Assembly (NCBI GenBank): GCA_018114805.1
Contig: CP073042.1
Location: 2,418,001 to 2,482,000 of the forward strand
DNA: 64,000 nt
DNA from: Candidatus Streptomyces philanthi
GTDB taxonomy: Bacteria; Actinomycetota; Actinomycetes; Streptomycetales; Streptomycetaceae
Direction of reading: 5' to 3'
This document shows, piece by piece, positions 9,714 to 19,075 of this stretch. Each line of letters opens with the position of its first letter. Positions within the stretch are counted from its first letter, which is position 1. The notes below the pieces were generated by a model. The model saw nothing but the letters and a program-made list of their open reading frames with translations, was not told where the DNA came from and searched no databases. Both the position numbers and the translations under genes were made by a program.

Positions 9714-11589
9714 TCAGCCGCGCGGGGTGAAGGTGCGCAGCGCGGTCTGCCGCAGCGTCGCGCACTCCCCCCCGGCCAGGCGTCCTTGGCGCAGGTGATC
9801 ATGACGGCGTAGCCACGGTTGGCGTCCACCTTGAAGCCACGGTTGAGCACCCGCACCGACTGGCCGCGCTGCTGGCGCTCGAAGCTCCAGTCGGCGACGG
9901 TCGGGTAGCCCTTCCACTCCACGGGGCGGATGCCCAGACCCCGGTAGCCCTTAATCGAGCGGGCGGCACCAGGCTCAGCGCCGCGCCACGCCTCGGCGGC
10001 GTCGGGCAGCGGCTTGGCGCTGAAGTCGACCTGCACGCGCGGGAATCCACCGGAGGCGCTGTAGACCGTGCCGCCGCTGTAGCCCGGGATGGGCCGCTTC
10101 CGCCACCCCTCGGGCAGCGCCATGGCGAAGTGGAACGCGTCGTCGCTCACCCGCTGTTAGCCGGCCGGCAGCGCGTCGCTCGGCTTCTCGGACCTCCCGT
10201 CCTCCCTGTCCTGCCCGTCCTTCTCCTCGCCCTGCCCGGTGGGGCGCTCGGCGTCGGTGGACGGCGCGTTCGCGCCCTCGTCGCCGGTCGGGTCGGCGTC
10301 GGTGGCCCCGCCCTGGCCGCTCGAAGCGGTGGGCTGGGCACCGGACTTGTTGTCGTCGCCGCCGCCTTCCAGGGCGAAGGCGAGCACCGTTCCCAGCACG
10401 GCGAGCAGGACGACGACCACGACGATGACCAGTGTCCGCTTGGGCACCACGTCCGTGATCGAGGCGCGCGAACCGCCGACGGTCCCCGGCGCGGCCGGTG
10501 CCCCCGGGACGGCGTGCGGCCGGGGCGGGGTCGCCGCGTCCCGGCGCGGCCCGGGCTGGCCGCCGCTCGCCAGGCCGGTGGCGCCCGCCGCGCGGCCCGT
10601 GGGCCGGCCAGCGGCGCCGGGCAGCGAACCCGCGGCCGGGCCGGGTGGGCCCCGGCGGGGCGCGGCGGGGTCAGCGGGCCGGTCGGCGCGGGGGGCAGCT
10701 GCATGGTGCGGGTCGGCTCGACGGCCGAGACCGGCCGGTCGACGTCGTCGGGCGCGTTGACCGCGGCCTTCAGCAGGGCCCGCGCGCCCGCGTCGTCCAG
10801 CCGGTGCGTCGGGTCCTTGGCCAGCAGGCCGTAGATGACCTCTTCGAGCATGCCCGCGTTCTTCGGCGGGTCGAGCGGCTCGGTCATCACGGCCGTCAGC
10901 GTCGCGATCGCCGTGGCCTTCTCGTACGGCGGGACGCCCTCGACCGCCGCGTACAGCAGGCCGCCGAGCGACCACAGGTCCGAGGGCGGTCCCGGCCGGT
11001 GGCCACGGGCGCGCTCGGGGGCGATGTAGGAGGGCGCGCCGACCAGCATGCCGGTGGAGGTCACCGACGGGTCGCCCTCGACCTGCGCGATGCCGAAGTC
11101 GGTGAGCACGACCCGGCCGTCGTCGGCGATCAGCACGTTGGACGGCTTCACGTCCCGGTGCAAGATGCCCTCGCGGTGCGCCGCGCGGAGCACGTCGAGG
11201 ACGGCGAGGCCGACCTCGGCGGCGCGGCGCGGGGTGAGCGCGCCGTCGTCGCGGACCACGTCGGCCAGGGAGCGGCCCTCGATCAGCTCCATGACGATCC
11301 AGGGCCGGTCGTCCTCGTCGACGACGTCGTACACCGTGACCGCGCCGTTGCTCCGGATCCGGGCGATGGCCTTGGCCTCGCGCAGCGTACGGGTGATCAG
11401 GCGGCGCTTCTCGTCCTCGTCCACGCTTGACGGGAAGCGCAGTTCCTTCACCGCGACGGTGCGGCCCAGCGTCTCGTCACGGGCTCGCCAGACCGTCCCC
11501 ACGCCGCCCCGGCCCAGGACTTCGGCGAGCCGGTACCGCCCAGCGAGGAGGCGCCCAGTCGTGCCCTGCGTCTGCTCCGCCTCCGACAT
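9714..11589 (-). pseudogene. membrane Ser/Thr protein kinase, frameshifts and an in-frame stop
   Basis: Start ATG 11589 after GAGGGG. Complete PknB-like kinase domain: LGRGGVGTVW, VAVKE, HRDVKPSN, TDFGIAQ, activation loop TSTGMLVGAPSYIAPER. After a Pro/Ala linker the frame shifts near 10650, and the membrane helix TLVIVVVVVLLAVLGTVL follows in the new frame. At 10157-10159 a TAA interrupts LPAG-x-QRVSDDAFHF; translation then stays open in the same frame through a domain like that of the neighbours. A final shift lies at the G7 run 9767-9773: one extra G gives CATLRQTALRTFTPRG and the stop at 9714. TAA is one base from TAC (Tyr). Probably one receptor kinase of about 625 residues. Confidence 0.8.
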
Positions 11590-11854
11590 GCGTCCCCTCT
11601 GCAATCAACCCACCCTGGCAGAGCGTCCATTGTCTCTCATCCACGAACCGGCGGAAGTACCGGCCCAGCGCGCGTGTGGGCGCGCCCCGGTCACGACACG
11701 GGGTGACGGGGTGTCGCGCGAGGCGGGCGGGGGGCCAATCATTTCCCGCCACTCCTGGTTGAGCAGGCACGTTCAGCGCGGCCCCAGTGGCGCGCCGCGC
11801 CCGCTGTTCCGTCGTCATTCCGTAGATATTCGGCCAACGTTCGGCCGGGCGTGG

Positions 11855-11875
11855 CCTCCGCCGCCCGGGCGGAGG
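11855..11875 (-). terminator. hairpin downstream of glpD
   Basis: Perfect 8-bp arms CCTCCGCC (11855-11862) and GGCGGAGG (11868-11875) with a 5-nt loop. It is the second hairpin after the glpD stop and has no T run, as is usual for Streptomyces. Confidence 0.5.
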
Positions 11876-11896
11876 GGCGGCGGCGGGATGGCGCGG

Positions 11897-11912
11897 CGCG
11901 GCCGGCGCCGCG
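11897..11912 (-). terminator. hairpin 14 nt after glpD stop
   Basis: CGCGGC, 4-nt loop, GCCGCG, immediately downstream of the glpD stop codon at 11926-11928. Probably glpD transcription termination, together with the hairpin at 11855-11875. Confidence 0.5.
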
Positions 11913-11925
11913 CGGGCGCCGGCGG

Positions 11926-13659
11926 TCACAGCGGCTGGATCTCCGGGGCGCCCAGCCGGGCCGCGTCCGCCGTCAGGTCGTCCGGCTGGCGCTGCGACTC
12001 GCGCTCGGCCTCCACCCGCTTCTCGTACCGCTCAACCTCCCGGTCTACCTGCCCCGCGTCCCAGCCGAGCACCGGCGCCATCAGCTCGGCGACCTCGCGG
12101 GCGCTGTGCGTGCCGCGGTCGAAGGTCTCGATGGAGATGCGGGTGCGCCGGGTCAGCACGTCGTCCAGGTGGCGGGCGCCCTCGTGGGAGGCGGCGTAGA
12201 CGATCTCGGCCCGCAGGTAGTCCTCGGCGTGCGGCAGCGGTTCGCCGAGTCGCGGGTCGGCGGCGATCATCTCCAGGAGTTCGTCGGCGAGCGAGCCGTA
12301 CCGGTTCAGCAGGTGCTCGACCCGGGCCGCGTGCAGCCCGGCGCGGCGGCCGAGCCGGGCCCGCGCGTTCCACCGGGCGCGGTAGCCCTCGGCGCCCACC
12401 AGCGGCACGTCCTCGGTGACGCAGCCGGCGACGCGCTGGTCGAGCCCGTGCACGGCCTCGTCCACCGCGTCCTTGGCCATCACCCGGTACGTCGTGTACT
12501 TGCCGCCCGCGACCACGACCAGGCCCGGCACCGGGTGCGCGACGGTGTGCTCGCGCGAGAGCTTGCTGGTCGCGTCCGACTCGCCGGCGAGCAACGGGCG
12601 CAGCCCGGCGTACACGCCCTCCACGTCGTCCCGGGTGAGCGGCGTCGCGAGCACCGAGTTGACGTGTTCGAGCAGGTAGTCGATGTCGGCGCTGGAGGCT
12701 GCCGGGTGCGCCTTGTCCAGGTCCCAGTCGGTGTCCGTGGTGCCGATGATCCAGTGCCGGCCCCAGGGGATGACGAACAGCACGCTCTTCTCGGTGCGCA
12801 GGATCAGCCCGGTCGTGGAGTGGATGCGGTCCTTGGGCACGACCAGGTGGATGCCCTTGGAGGTGCGGACGTGGAACTGGCCGCGCTCGCCGATCATGGC
12901 CTGGGTGTCGTCGGTCCACACCCCGGTGGCGTTGACGACCTGTCGGGCGCGCACATCGAACTCGCCGCCCTGCTCCAGGTCGGCCACCCGCGCGCCGACG
13001 ACGCGCTCGCCCTCGCGCAGGAATCCGACGACGCGGGCGCGGTTGGCCACGGTCGCGCCGTACGAGGCGGCGGTGCGCACCAGGATCGTCACGAAGCACG
13101 CGTCGTCCATCTGGGCATCGTAGTACTGCAACGCGCCCACCAGCGCGTCCTTGCGCAGGCAGGGCGCCACGCGCAGCGCGCGGCCGCGCGTCAGGTGGCG
13201 GTGCACGGGCAGTCCGCGACCGTGTCCCGAGGAGACCGACATGGCGTCGTAGAGGGCGACGCCCGAGCCCGCGTACAGCCGCTCCCAGCCCTTGTGTCGC
13301 AGCGGGTACAGGAACGGCACCGGCTTGACCAGGTGCGGCGCGAGCCGCTCAAGCAGCAGTCCGCGTTGCTTCAGCGCCTCGCGTACGAGGGCGAAGTCGA
13401 GCATCTCCAGGTACCGCAGCCCGCCGTGGATCAGCTTGCTGGACCGGCTGGAGGTGCCCGCCGCCCAGTCCCGCGCCTCGACCAGGCCGGTGGCCAGGCC
13501 AGGGGTCGCGGCGTCGAGCGCGGTGCCGGCGCCGACCACGCCGGCGCCGATGACCAGCACGTCCAGCTCCTGCCCCGCCATCTGGGCGAGCGCCGTGGGG
13601 CGCTCCGCCGGTCCCAGGGTCGCTGTGCTCACCACTGCCTCCACTGTGATCGGGGTCAT
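11926..13659 (-). CDS. glpD: glycerol-3-phosphate dehydrogenase
   Basis: 577 residues from ATG 13659 (AGAAG 5 nt upstream; a GTG at 13665 is an alternative). FAD-dependent enzyme oxidising sn-glycerol 3-phosphate to dihydroxyacetone phosphate at the membrane, feeding electrons to quinone. The N-terminal dinucleotide-binding fold reads VLVIGAGVVGAGTALDAAT, followed by the family signature SSRSSKLIHGGLRYLEM. Later come HLVVPKDRIHSTTGLIL and the C-terminal DAO_C-like domain with the paired helices of the family. Length and motifs are normal and no frame disruption is seen. No glpF or glpK is adjacent. Confidence 0.95.
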   Translation of the reverse strand: MTPITVEAVVSTATLGPAERPTALAQMAGQELDVLVIGAGVVGAGTALDAATPGLATGLVEARDWAAGTSSRSSKLIHGGLRYLEMLDFALVREALKQRGLLLERLAPHLVKPVPFLYPLRHKGWERLYAGSGVALYDAMSVSSGHGRGLPVHRHLTRGRALRVAPCLRKDALVGALQYYDAQMDDACFVTILVRTAASYGATVANRARVVGFLREGERVVGARVADLEQGGEFDVRARQVVNATGVWTDDTQAMIGERGQFHVRTSKGIHLVVPKDRIHSTTGLILRTEKSVLFVIPWGRHWIIGTTDTDWDLDKAHPAASSADIDYLLEHVNSVLATPLTRDDVEGVYAGLRPLLAGESDATSKLSREHTVAHPVPGLVVVAGGKYTTYRVMAKDAVDEAVHGLDQRVAGCVTEDVPLVGAEGYRARWNARARLGRRAGLHAARVEHLLNRYGSLADELLEMIAADPRLGEPLPHAEDYLRAEIVYAASHEGARHLDDVLTRRTRISIETFDRGTHSAREVAELMAPVLGWDAGQVDREVERYEKRVEAERESQRQPDDLTADAARLGAPEIQPL

Positions 13660-13970
13660 GCTCACTTCTGCAGGATTTTGTCCGCTCGGGGCGCGACCAG
13701 CCAGCTTGCGCCGCCGTCCCGGCCCGCTACGCCACCCGGGTGACTAGCGCCCCACGCCCTCACCCGGCAGCGCGGGACACACCGTTCCCGTGCCGACCGC
13801 CCCCCACGCGCCCGCGCGGGGCCGCAGCGCGCCACCCGCGCCCGGCTCGGCGACCACGCACCGCGTACGCCCACCGCGTCAGGCCCGGCCCTCAATCCGC
13901 ACCGTGGGTCATATTTCCGCTTAGTGTGAATTCGCGCCATCCGGAATCACCCTGGAAGGACGGCACCTCC
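13660..13970. other. divergent intergenic region glpD / dehydrogenase
   Basis: 311 bp, no gene seen. An AT-richer block at about 13908-13935 (containing CATATTTCC) lies 35-60 bp before the dehydrogenase start and is a plausible promoter location. No confident hexamers. Confidence 0.45.
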
Positions 13971-15244
13971 ATGCGCGCCGATCTCGCCGTCATCGGCCTC
14001 AGCCACCTCGGTCTCCCGCTCGCCCAGGCCGCGACCGCCGCTCACCTCCAGACCATCGGCTACGACCCCGACCCGCACACCGTCGCCGAACTCACCGCGG
14101 GCAGCCCGCCCGGCGGCGCCGGGGGCGGCGCGGCACAGCCGGAGCCCGGGGCCGGACCACCGTCCACGGCCGGCCTGCGCCGCATGCTGGCCGGAGGCTT
14201 CCGGGCCACCACCGACCCGGCCGTGCTCGGCCGCGTGCGCACCGCCGTCATCTGCGCACCCACCCCGCTCGGCGCCGACCGGTCCCTCGACCTGACTGCC
14301 GTCGGCGACGCCGCCCGCACCCTCGCCGCCCACCTGCGCCCGCACACCACGGTGCTGCTCGAATCCACCGTCTACCCCGGCACCACCGAGGAGTTCCTCC
14401 GCCCGATCCTCGAAGCCGGCTCCGGGCTGCGCGCCGGCCGGGACTTCCACCTCGCCTACTCGCCCAGCCGGGTGGACCACGGCAACCGCGCCTTCGGCTA
14501 CGCCAACACGCCCAAGGTCATCGGTGACCTCACGCCGGCCTGCACCGAGGCGGCCGCCGCCTGTTACGGGCGGTTCGCGGACAAGGTGGTCGGTGCCCGG
14601 GGCCCGCGCGAGGCGGAGGCGGTCAAGGTGCTGGAGAGCACCTACCGGCACGTCAACATCGCGCTGGTCAACGAGATGGCCATCTTCTGCCACGACATCG
14701 GCGTCGACCTGTGGGACGTGGTGCGCTGCGCGGAGACCAAGCCGTTCGGGTTCCAGGCGTTCCGCCCCGGACCCGGCGTCGGCGGCCCCGGCCTCGCCGT
14801 CGACCCGGGCCGCACCATCGGCTACCCGCTGCGGATGGTCGAGCTGGCCCAGGAGGTCAACGGCCGGATGCCGCGCTACGTCACCCAGCGCTGCGCGACC
14901 CTGCTCAACGAGCACGGCAAGTCGGCGCGCGGGTGCTGCTGCTCGGCGTCAGCTACAAGCCCGACGTCGCCGACCAGACAAGCGCCCCCGCCCGCGAGAT
15001 CGCCTCCCGCCTCCAGGAACTGGGCGCCCAGCTCAGCTTCCACGACCCGTACGTCCCACACTGGCGCGTGCTCGGCCGCCCGGTGCCGCGCGCCGAGTCC
15101 TCGTACGAGGCCGCCGCGGACGCCGATCTGACCGTGCTGCTCCAACAGCACCGGACGTACGACCTCCAGGGCCTGGCCGCCAAGGCCCAACTCCTGCTGG
15201 ACACCCGCGGCGCCAGCCCGGCCGGCACGGCCCACCGCCTGTAA
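13971..15244 (+). pseudogene. nucleotide-sugar dehydrogenase (UDP-GlcNAc/ManNAc dehydrogenase type) lacking the active-site Cys, frameshifted
   Basis: Start ATG 13971 after GGAAGGA. N-terminal NAD fold LAVIGLSHLGLPLAQA, central KVLESTYRHVNIALVNEM and C-terminal LLLGVSYKPDVADQTSAPA are those of the WbpA/UgdH superfamily, which oxidises the C6 hydroxyl of UDP-sugars to a carboxylate. The active-site segment, normally GGxCxPxD(P/K), reads GVGGPGLAVDPG: the nucleophilic Cys is Gly. The frame shifts near 14925-14935, before LLLGVSYKPD. Stop TAA 15242-15244. The missing Cys is 140 bp from the shift and is not explained by it. May be a non-catalytic homologue or a decaying gene. Confidence 0.8.
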
Positions 15245-15274
15245 CCCGCGCGGCGCCCCGCACGCGGCCCCGCG

Positions 15275-15322
15275 CCCGCCTGCCCGCCTGCCCGCCTGCC
15301 CGCCTGCCCGCCTGCCCGCCTG
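15275..15322 (+). repeat. six perfect tandem copies of an 8-bp unit
   Basis: CCCGCCTG repeated six times without mismatch, 30 bp after the dehydrogenase stop and about 170 bp before the sensor-kinase start. Likely a slippage-prone microsatellite. No function visible. Confidence 0.95.
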
Positions 15323-15492
15323 CCGTGAGCCTGGCGACATAACGGTCACACCGCCGCACCTTCCCTCTATCGTGAACAGGTCCCGTTCACTACCCGTACG
15401 CGGGCAGTACACCGAACCGGCACGTCCGCCGTGCCCCGACACAGCCGAACCGCCGACCCCCGTGCCTCCCCACGACTCCTCCGGGCGGACCG

Positions 15493-16666
15493 ATGCCGCA
15501 ACTGAGCACGCGCCGGGCGGCGGCGTGGGCGGAGGACCGGTTCCTCGCCCTGGCCCGCTCACCCCGCCGCGATCCGCTGCTCGCCGTCACCGTCGCGGTC
15601 ATCGTCGTCCCCGCGACGCTGCTGCGCCCGGAACTCGGGCTGGTCCGCGAACTTTGGCTCACCCTGCTGATCGCGCTCGCGGGCACCGCCGCCATCGCCG
15701 TCCGCCGCCGGCACCCGGCTGCCTTCACGTGCGCCGCGAGCGCGGCCTTCCTCGCCAGCGGGCAGCACCTGCCGCTGTACGTGCCGACCTACACAGCCGT
15801 CCGGCTACGCCGCCCCTGGCTCGCGCTCGCCACCGTCGCCGTGCCGATCGCCGCGTGGACCACCAGCCGCGTCTTTGACGGCGCGGCCCTCTTCGAGGAG
15901 CGGCCGGTCCTGAACGAACTCGGCGAACTCCTCTTCCCCGCCCTGCTCGGCCTCGCCGTGGGCGCCCAGCAAGACCGCCGAACGCTCCCGGCGGGCCCAG
16001 TGGGAGAGCGAACTGCGGGCCCGCGAACTCGACGAGCGCAACCGCATCAGCGCCCTCGTGCACGACGGCGTGGGCCACCGGATCAGCCTGATGTCGATCC
16101 AGGCCGCCTCCATCGAGGTGCAACCCGGCACGGACGAGCGCACCAAGACCAAGTGCTGGGCCATCTCGGACGTCGCCGGCGAGGCCATGGAGGAACTCCG
16201 GGTCGCGCTGGAGATGCTGCGCCGCCCGGCCTCCGTGGCCCGCCCGAGCGAACCCCTCTTGGCCGAGTTGGAACCGCTGCTCCGCACCTACCGCGCACAC
16301 GGCATGCCGCTGGCGGCCGACGTGTCGGCGGCGGCCCACGACGCCCCCGAGCAGGCACAGCGGCTGTGCTCCCGGGTGCTGCGCGAGGGCCTGAACAACG
16401 CCGCCCGGCACGCCCGCGGCGCCGGCACCCGGCTGCGCGTCACCCACACCGGCGACGCGCTGCGGGCCAGCGTCGTCAACGCCCCACCGCCCGAGCCACG
16501 GCAGTCGCTGCCGGGCACCGGCCAGGGCGTCAACGCGCTGGCCGAGACGGTGGTGCGCGTCGGCGGCACGCTGCGCGCCGAGCCCACGCCCGACGGCGGC
16601 TTCCGCCTCACCGCCGAACTCCCCCTGACCGCCCCCGACCCCGGCCCAGACCGCGACCGCGACTAG
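15493..16666 (+). pseudogene. NarL-type sensor histidine kinase (orphan), frameshifted
   Basis: N-terminal part (15493 to about 15965) has four to five hydrophobic segments such as LLAVTVAVIVVPATLL and LWLTLLIALAGTAAIAV. The HisKA_3 box, in another frame, reads ERNRISALVHDGVGHRIS with the phosphoacceptor His in LVHDG, followed by an HATPase domain with N-box VLREGLNNAARHA and a G-box GTGQGVNALAE. A frameshift near 15968-15975 joins them. No response regulator is adjacent, so its partner must lie elsewhere. Ends with TAG at 16664-16666. Confidence 0.8.
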
Positions 16667-16675
16667 TCACCGGCC

Positions 16676-16694
16676 CCGCGGCCGCCGGCCGCGG
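16676..16694. terminator. bidirectional hairpin between sensor kinase and MreB-like gene
   Basis: CCGCGGCC, loop GCC, GGCCGCGG. It lies 10 bp after the sensor-kinase stop and 86 bp beyond the stop of the convergent mreB-like gene. Confidence 0.5.
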
Positions 16695-16780
16695 CCCTCC
16701 TCCGTACGCCACCGCCCAGCGCACCCCTCTCCCGTACGCCACCGCCACCGCCACCGCCGTCCGGCGGCCCGGCCCGGGGC

Positions 16781-17974
16781 TCAGACGCGGGCCATCTGCA
16801 CCAGGCACTGCGGCTGCGCGTCCAGCACCTTGCGGAGCGCGTCGAAGTCCTCCACGCACCGCCCGGTGCCCGCCGCCACGCAGTCCAGCGGCTCGTCGGC
16901 GACCAGTACCGGAATGTCCAGCTCCTGGCTGAGCCGGGTGTCGAGGCCGCGCAGCAGCGCCCCGCCGCCGGTCAGCACGATGCCGCGGTCCATGATGTCG
17001 CCGGCCAGCTCCGGCGGCGTCTCATCCAGCGTCTGGCGCACCGCGCTCACGATCGCCACCACCGGCTCCGACAGCGCGTGCCGCACCTCGTCCGCCGTCA
17101 GCTCCAACGTCTTCGGCAGCCCGCTGGCGTGGTCCCGGCCGCGCACCGTGCACCGGTCCGGCGGCGCCAGCGTCTGGGTACGCTCCGCGTCGCTCTCCGC
17201 CGCGCTCTCGGCCGCCTCGTCGACCGCGGCGGCCTGCTCCGCAGGCAACTCCACGTCGGACCCGGCCCGCCGGCTGAGCGCCTCCAGGGCCCGCGCCGAC
17301 CAGTGACCGGTGGGCGCGGCCGAGCCGATGTCCATCTTCACGTGCTCCGCCGTGCGCTCGCCCATCGCCAGCGAGTGCGCCTTCTTGACGTACGACATGA
17401 TCGCCGCGTCCATCGCGTCACCCGCCGTACGGACCGAGCGCACGGTGACGATGCCGCCCATGGAGATCACCGCGACCTCGGTGGTGCCGCCGCCGATGTC
17501 CACGGTCATGCTGCCGGTGGGCTCGCCGACCGGCAGTCCGGCGCCGATCGCCGCGGCCATCGGCTCCTCCACCAGGTGCACCTGCCGCACCCCGGCCTGC
17601 GAGGCGGCCTCGATGACCGCGCGCCGCTCCACGCCGGTGATCCCGGACGGCACGCAGATCACCACCCGGGGCCGGGAGAACCAGCGCCCGCCACTGACCT
17701 TCTTGATGAAGTGCCGGAGCATCCGCTCGGCCATCTCGAAATCGGCGATGACACCGTCCCGCAGGGGGCGCACGGCCACGATGTTGGAGGGCGTGCGACC
17801 GATGGTGCGCTTGGCCTCCGACCCCACCGACAGCACCGTGCCGTCCACCGCGTTGACGGCGACGACCGATGGTTCGTTGAGCACGATCCCCTTGCCCCGC
17901 ACGTACACCAGGGTGTTCGCGGTGCCGAGGTCGATGCCCATGTCACGTCCGCTGAACGACTTACTTTGCGCCAT
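16781..17974 (-). CDS. MreB/Mbl-family actin-like protein with an insertion
   Basis: 397 residues. Actin-fold ATPase motifs are intact: phosphate-1 [18 protein letters not shown], phosphate-2 [14 protein letters not shown] and adenosine motif [16 protein letters not shown]. Compared with ordinary MreB it has an extra stretch of about 50 residues rich in Ala, Glu and Ser (roughly residues 229-283, [13 protein letters not shown] through PDRCTVRG) between the two lobes. No mreC, mreD or rodA follows, so this is not the main mre cluster but a paralogue of the kind Streptomyces carry in addition to mreB and mbl. Probably polymerises at the membrane during sporulation or in envelope maintenance. 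Start ATG 17974. Confidence 0.85.
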   Translation of the reverse strand: MAQSKSFSGRDMGIDLGTANTLVYVRGKGIVLNEPSVVAVNAVDGTVLSVGSEAKRTIGRTPSNIVAVRPLRDGVIADFEMAERMLRHFIKKVSGGRWFSRPRVVICVPSGITGVERRAVIEAASQAGVRQVHLVEEPMAAAIGAGLPVGEPTGSMTVDIGGGTTEVAVISMGGIVTVRSVRTAGDAMDAAIMSYVKKAHSLAMGERTAEHVKMDIGSAAPTGHWSARALEALSRRAGSDVELPAEQAAAVDEAAESAAESDAERTQTLAPPDRCTVRGRDHASGLPKTLELTADEVRHALSEPVVAIVSAVRQTLDETPPELAGDIMDRGIVLTGGGALLRGLDTRLSQELDIPVLVADEPLDCVAAGTGRCVEDFDALRKVLDAQPQCLVQMARV

Positions 17975-18319
17975 AAGATGAGATTATTCCCTATGCCGGA
18001 TTCTTATCTCGGCTTAACGCCCGCCAGACGGGGCTCCCCTGACGCCCTCCCGGCGCGCGCGGCCCCCGCCGCCGCCACTCCACAAGCGGTCGCATCCCGT
18101 GGAGGCCCTTCACCAACTCTTTCACGGCCGACAGCGCCGAATGGGCATATAGCGGTCCAGGTTGTCTCGGGCACGTCCCAGGCGTGCCACGGACAACTCC
18201 TCAGCTTGTCTGACTGTCCGACCAAGCTGTTAGTTTGTGGCTCGAAAATAACCAACCGCACTCCACCTTTTTCTGTCCCCGGAGCGCGGTCGCACACACC
18301 TTCATCCCCGGGGGATCTC
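17975..18319. other. divergent intergenic region, AT-rich blocks
   Basis: 345 bp between the divergent mreB-like and small membrane protein genes. Two markedly AT-rich blocks, at about 17973-18010 and 18215-18270, are likely promoters for the two directions. An antisense open frame at 18004-18321 has no ribosome binding site and is disregarded. Confidence 0.5.
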
Positions 18320-18901
18320 ATGAGCCAGCCTTGGCAGCAGCCACAACAGCCCCAGCAGCCCCACCCCGGTGGTCAGCAGCAGCCTCAGTACGGCGGTGGT
18401 TTCCCGCCACCGGCCCCCGCCCCCGCGCCGCAGGGCAACGCGGGCCTCGCCCTCCTGGCCGGCGTCGCAGCCGCCCTCGTCGGCGGCCTGCTCTACGCCT
18501 TCCTGCTGAGCGCGCTCGCGGACACGGACGGCCAGCAGCCGGAGATCACGCAGTTCGCCTAAGCGGGTGTGGCGCTGGGGGCGCTCGTCGGCTTCGTGGT
18601 CGCCAAGCTGGGCGGGCGCAACCAGGGCCTGTGGATCGTCGGCGCCGTCTTCGCCCTCATCGCCGTCTTCCTCGGCGAGATGTATGGCTACGCGCTGGTC
18701 GCCAGCGACTTCCTCTCCAACGTCGCGGAGCGCATGGGCGGCGACGGCAGCCAGGCGCCGTCGGCGAACGAGTTCTTCTTCGACCACTTCGGCGACCTGT
18801 ACGGCGGCTGGAAGGAAGACGCCGACGCCCTGACGTACATCTTCATGGCGCTGTCGCCGATCGCCGCCTACGGTGCCGCGCACGAGCTGAGCAACCGCTG
18901 A
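18320..18901 (+). pseudogene. small Gln/Pro-rich membrane protein split by an in-frame TAA
   Basis: Start ATG 18320 after GGGGGA. The first 38 residues are Gln/Pro/Gly-rich (QQPQQPQQPHPGGQQQ), then a membrane helix GLALLAGVAAALVGGLLYAF. At 18560-18562 a TAA interrupts PEITQFA; the same frame then runs on without further stops as AGVALGALVGFVVAKLGG, a second helix, a third helix (LWIVGAVFALIAVFLGEMYG) and an acidic tail to the TGA at 18901. The continuity of frame and topology argues for one gene of 193 codons in which a sense codon, most simply TAC Tyr, became TAA. Function unknown. Confidence 0.7.
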
Positions 18902-19075
18902 GCGACGGGCTGACGCCCACCCCACGCACCAACGCCGCGCCCAGCCGAGTCAATCGGCGGGACGCGGCGCCGTGTTGGCCCGCATGTGGTCGCCGGGGTC
19001 GGGCGAGCCGGGCCGCGCGGGACGCGGGCCGGCTCGGTGACGGGGGCGACCGAGCAGGTCAGGGGCGGTGAATCG

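Larger units (their letters stand above)
11590..11925. other. intergenic region between glpD and kinase
   Basis: 336 bp. Besides the two hairpins listed separately (11855-11875, 11897-11912) I see no gene. The AT-richer part at 11590-11640, next to the kinase start, is the likely promoter region for the kinase genes. Confidence 0.5.

Noticed and set aside
15275..15322. CRISPR-like repeat array
   Set aside because: The units are 8 bp, directly adjacent and without spacers.
10157..18562. Reassignment of TAA to Tyr, suggested by two in-frame TAA codons
   Set aside because: TAA is used as an ordinary stop at 777-779 and 15242-15244; mutation or base-calling error explains the two cases.
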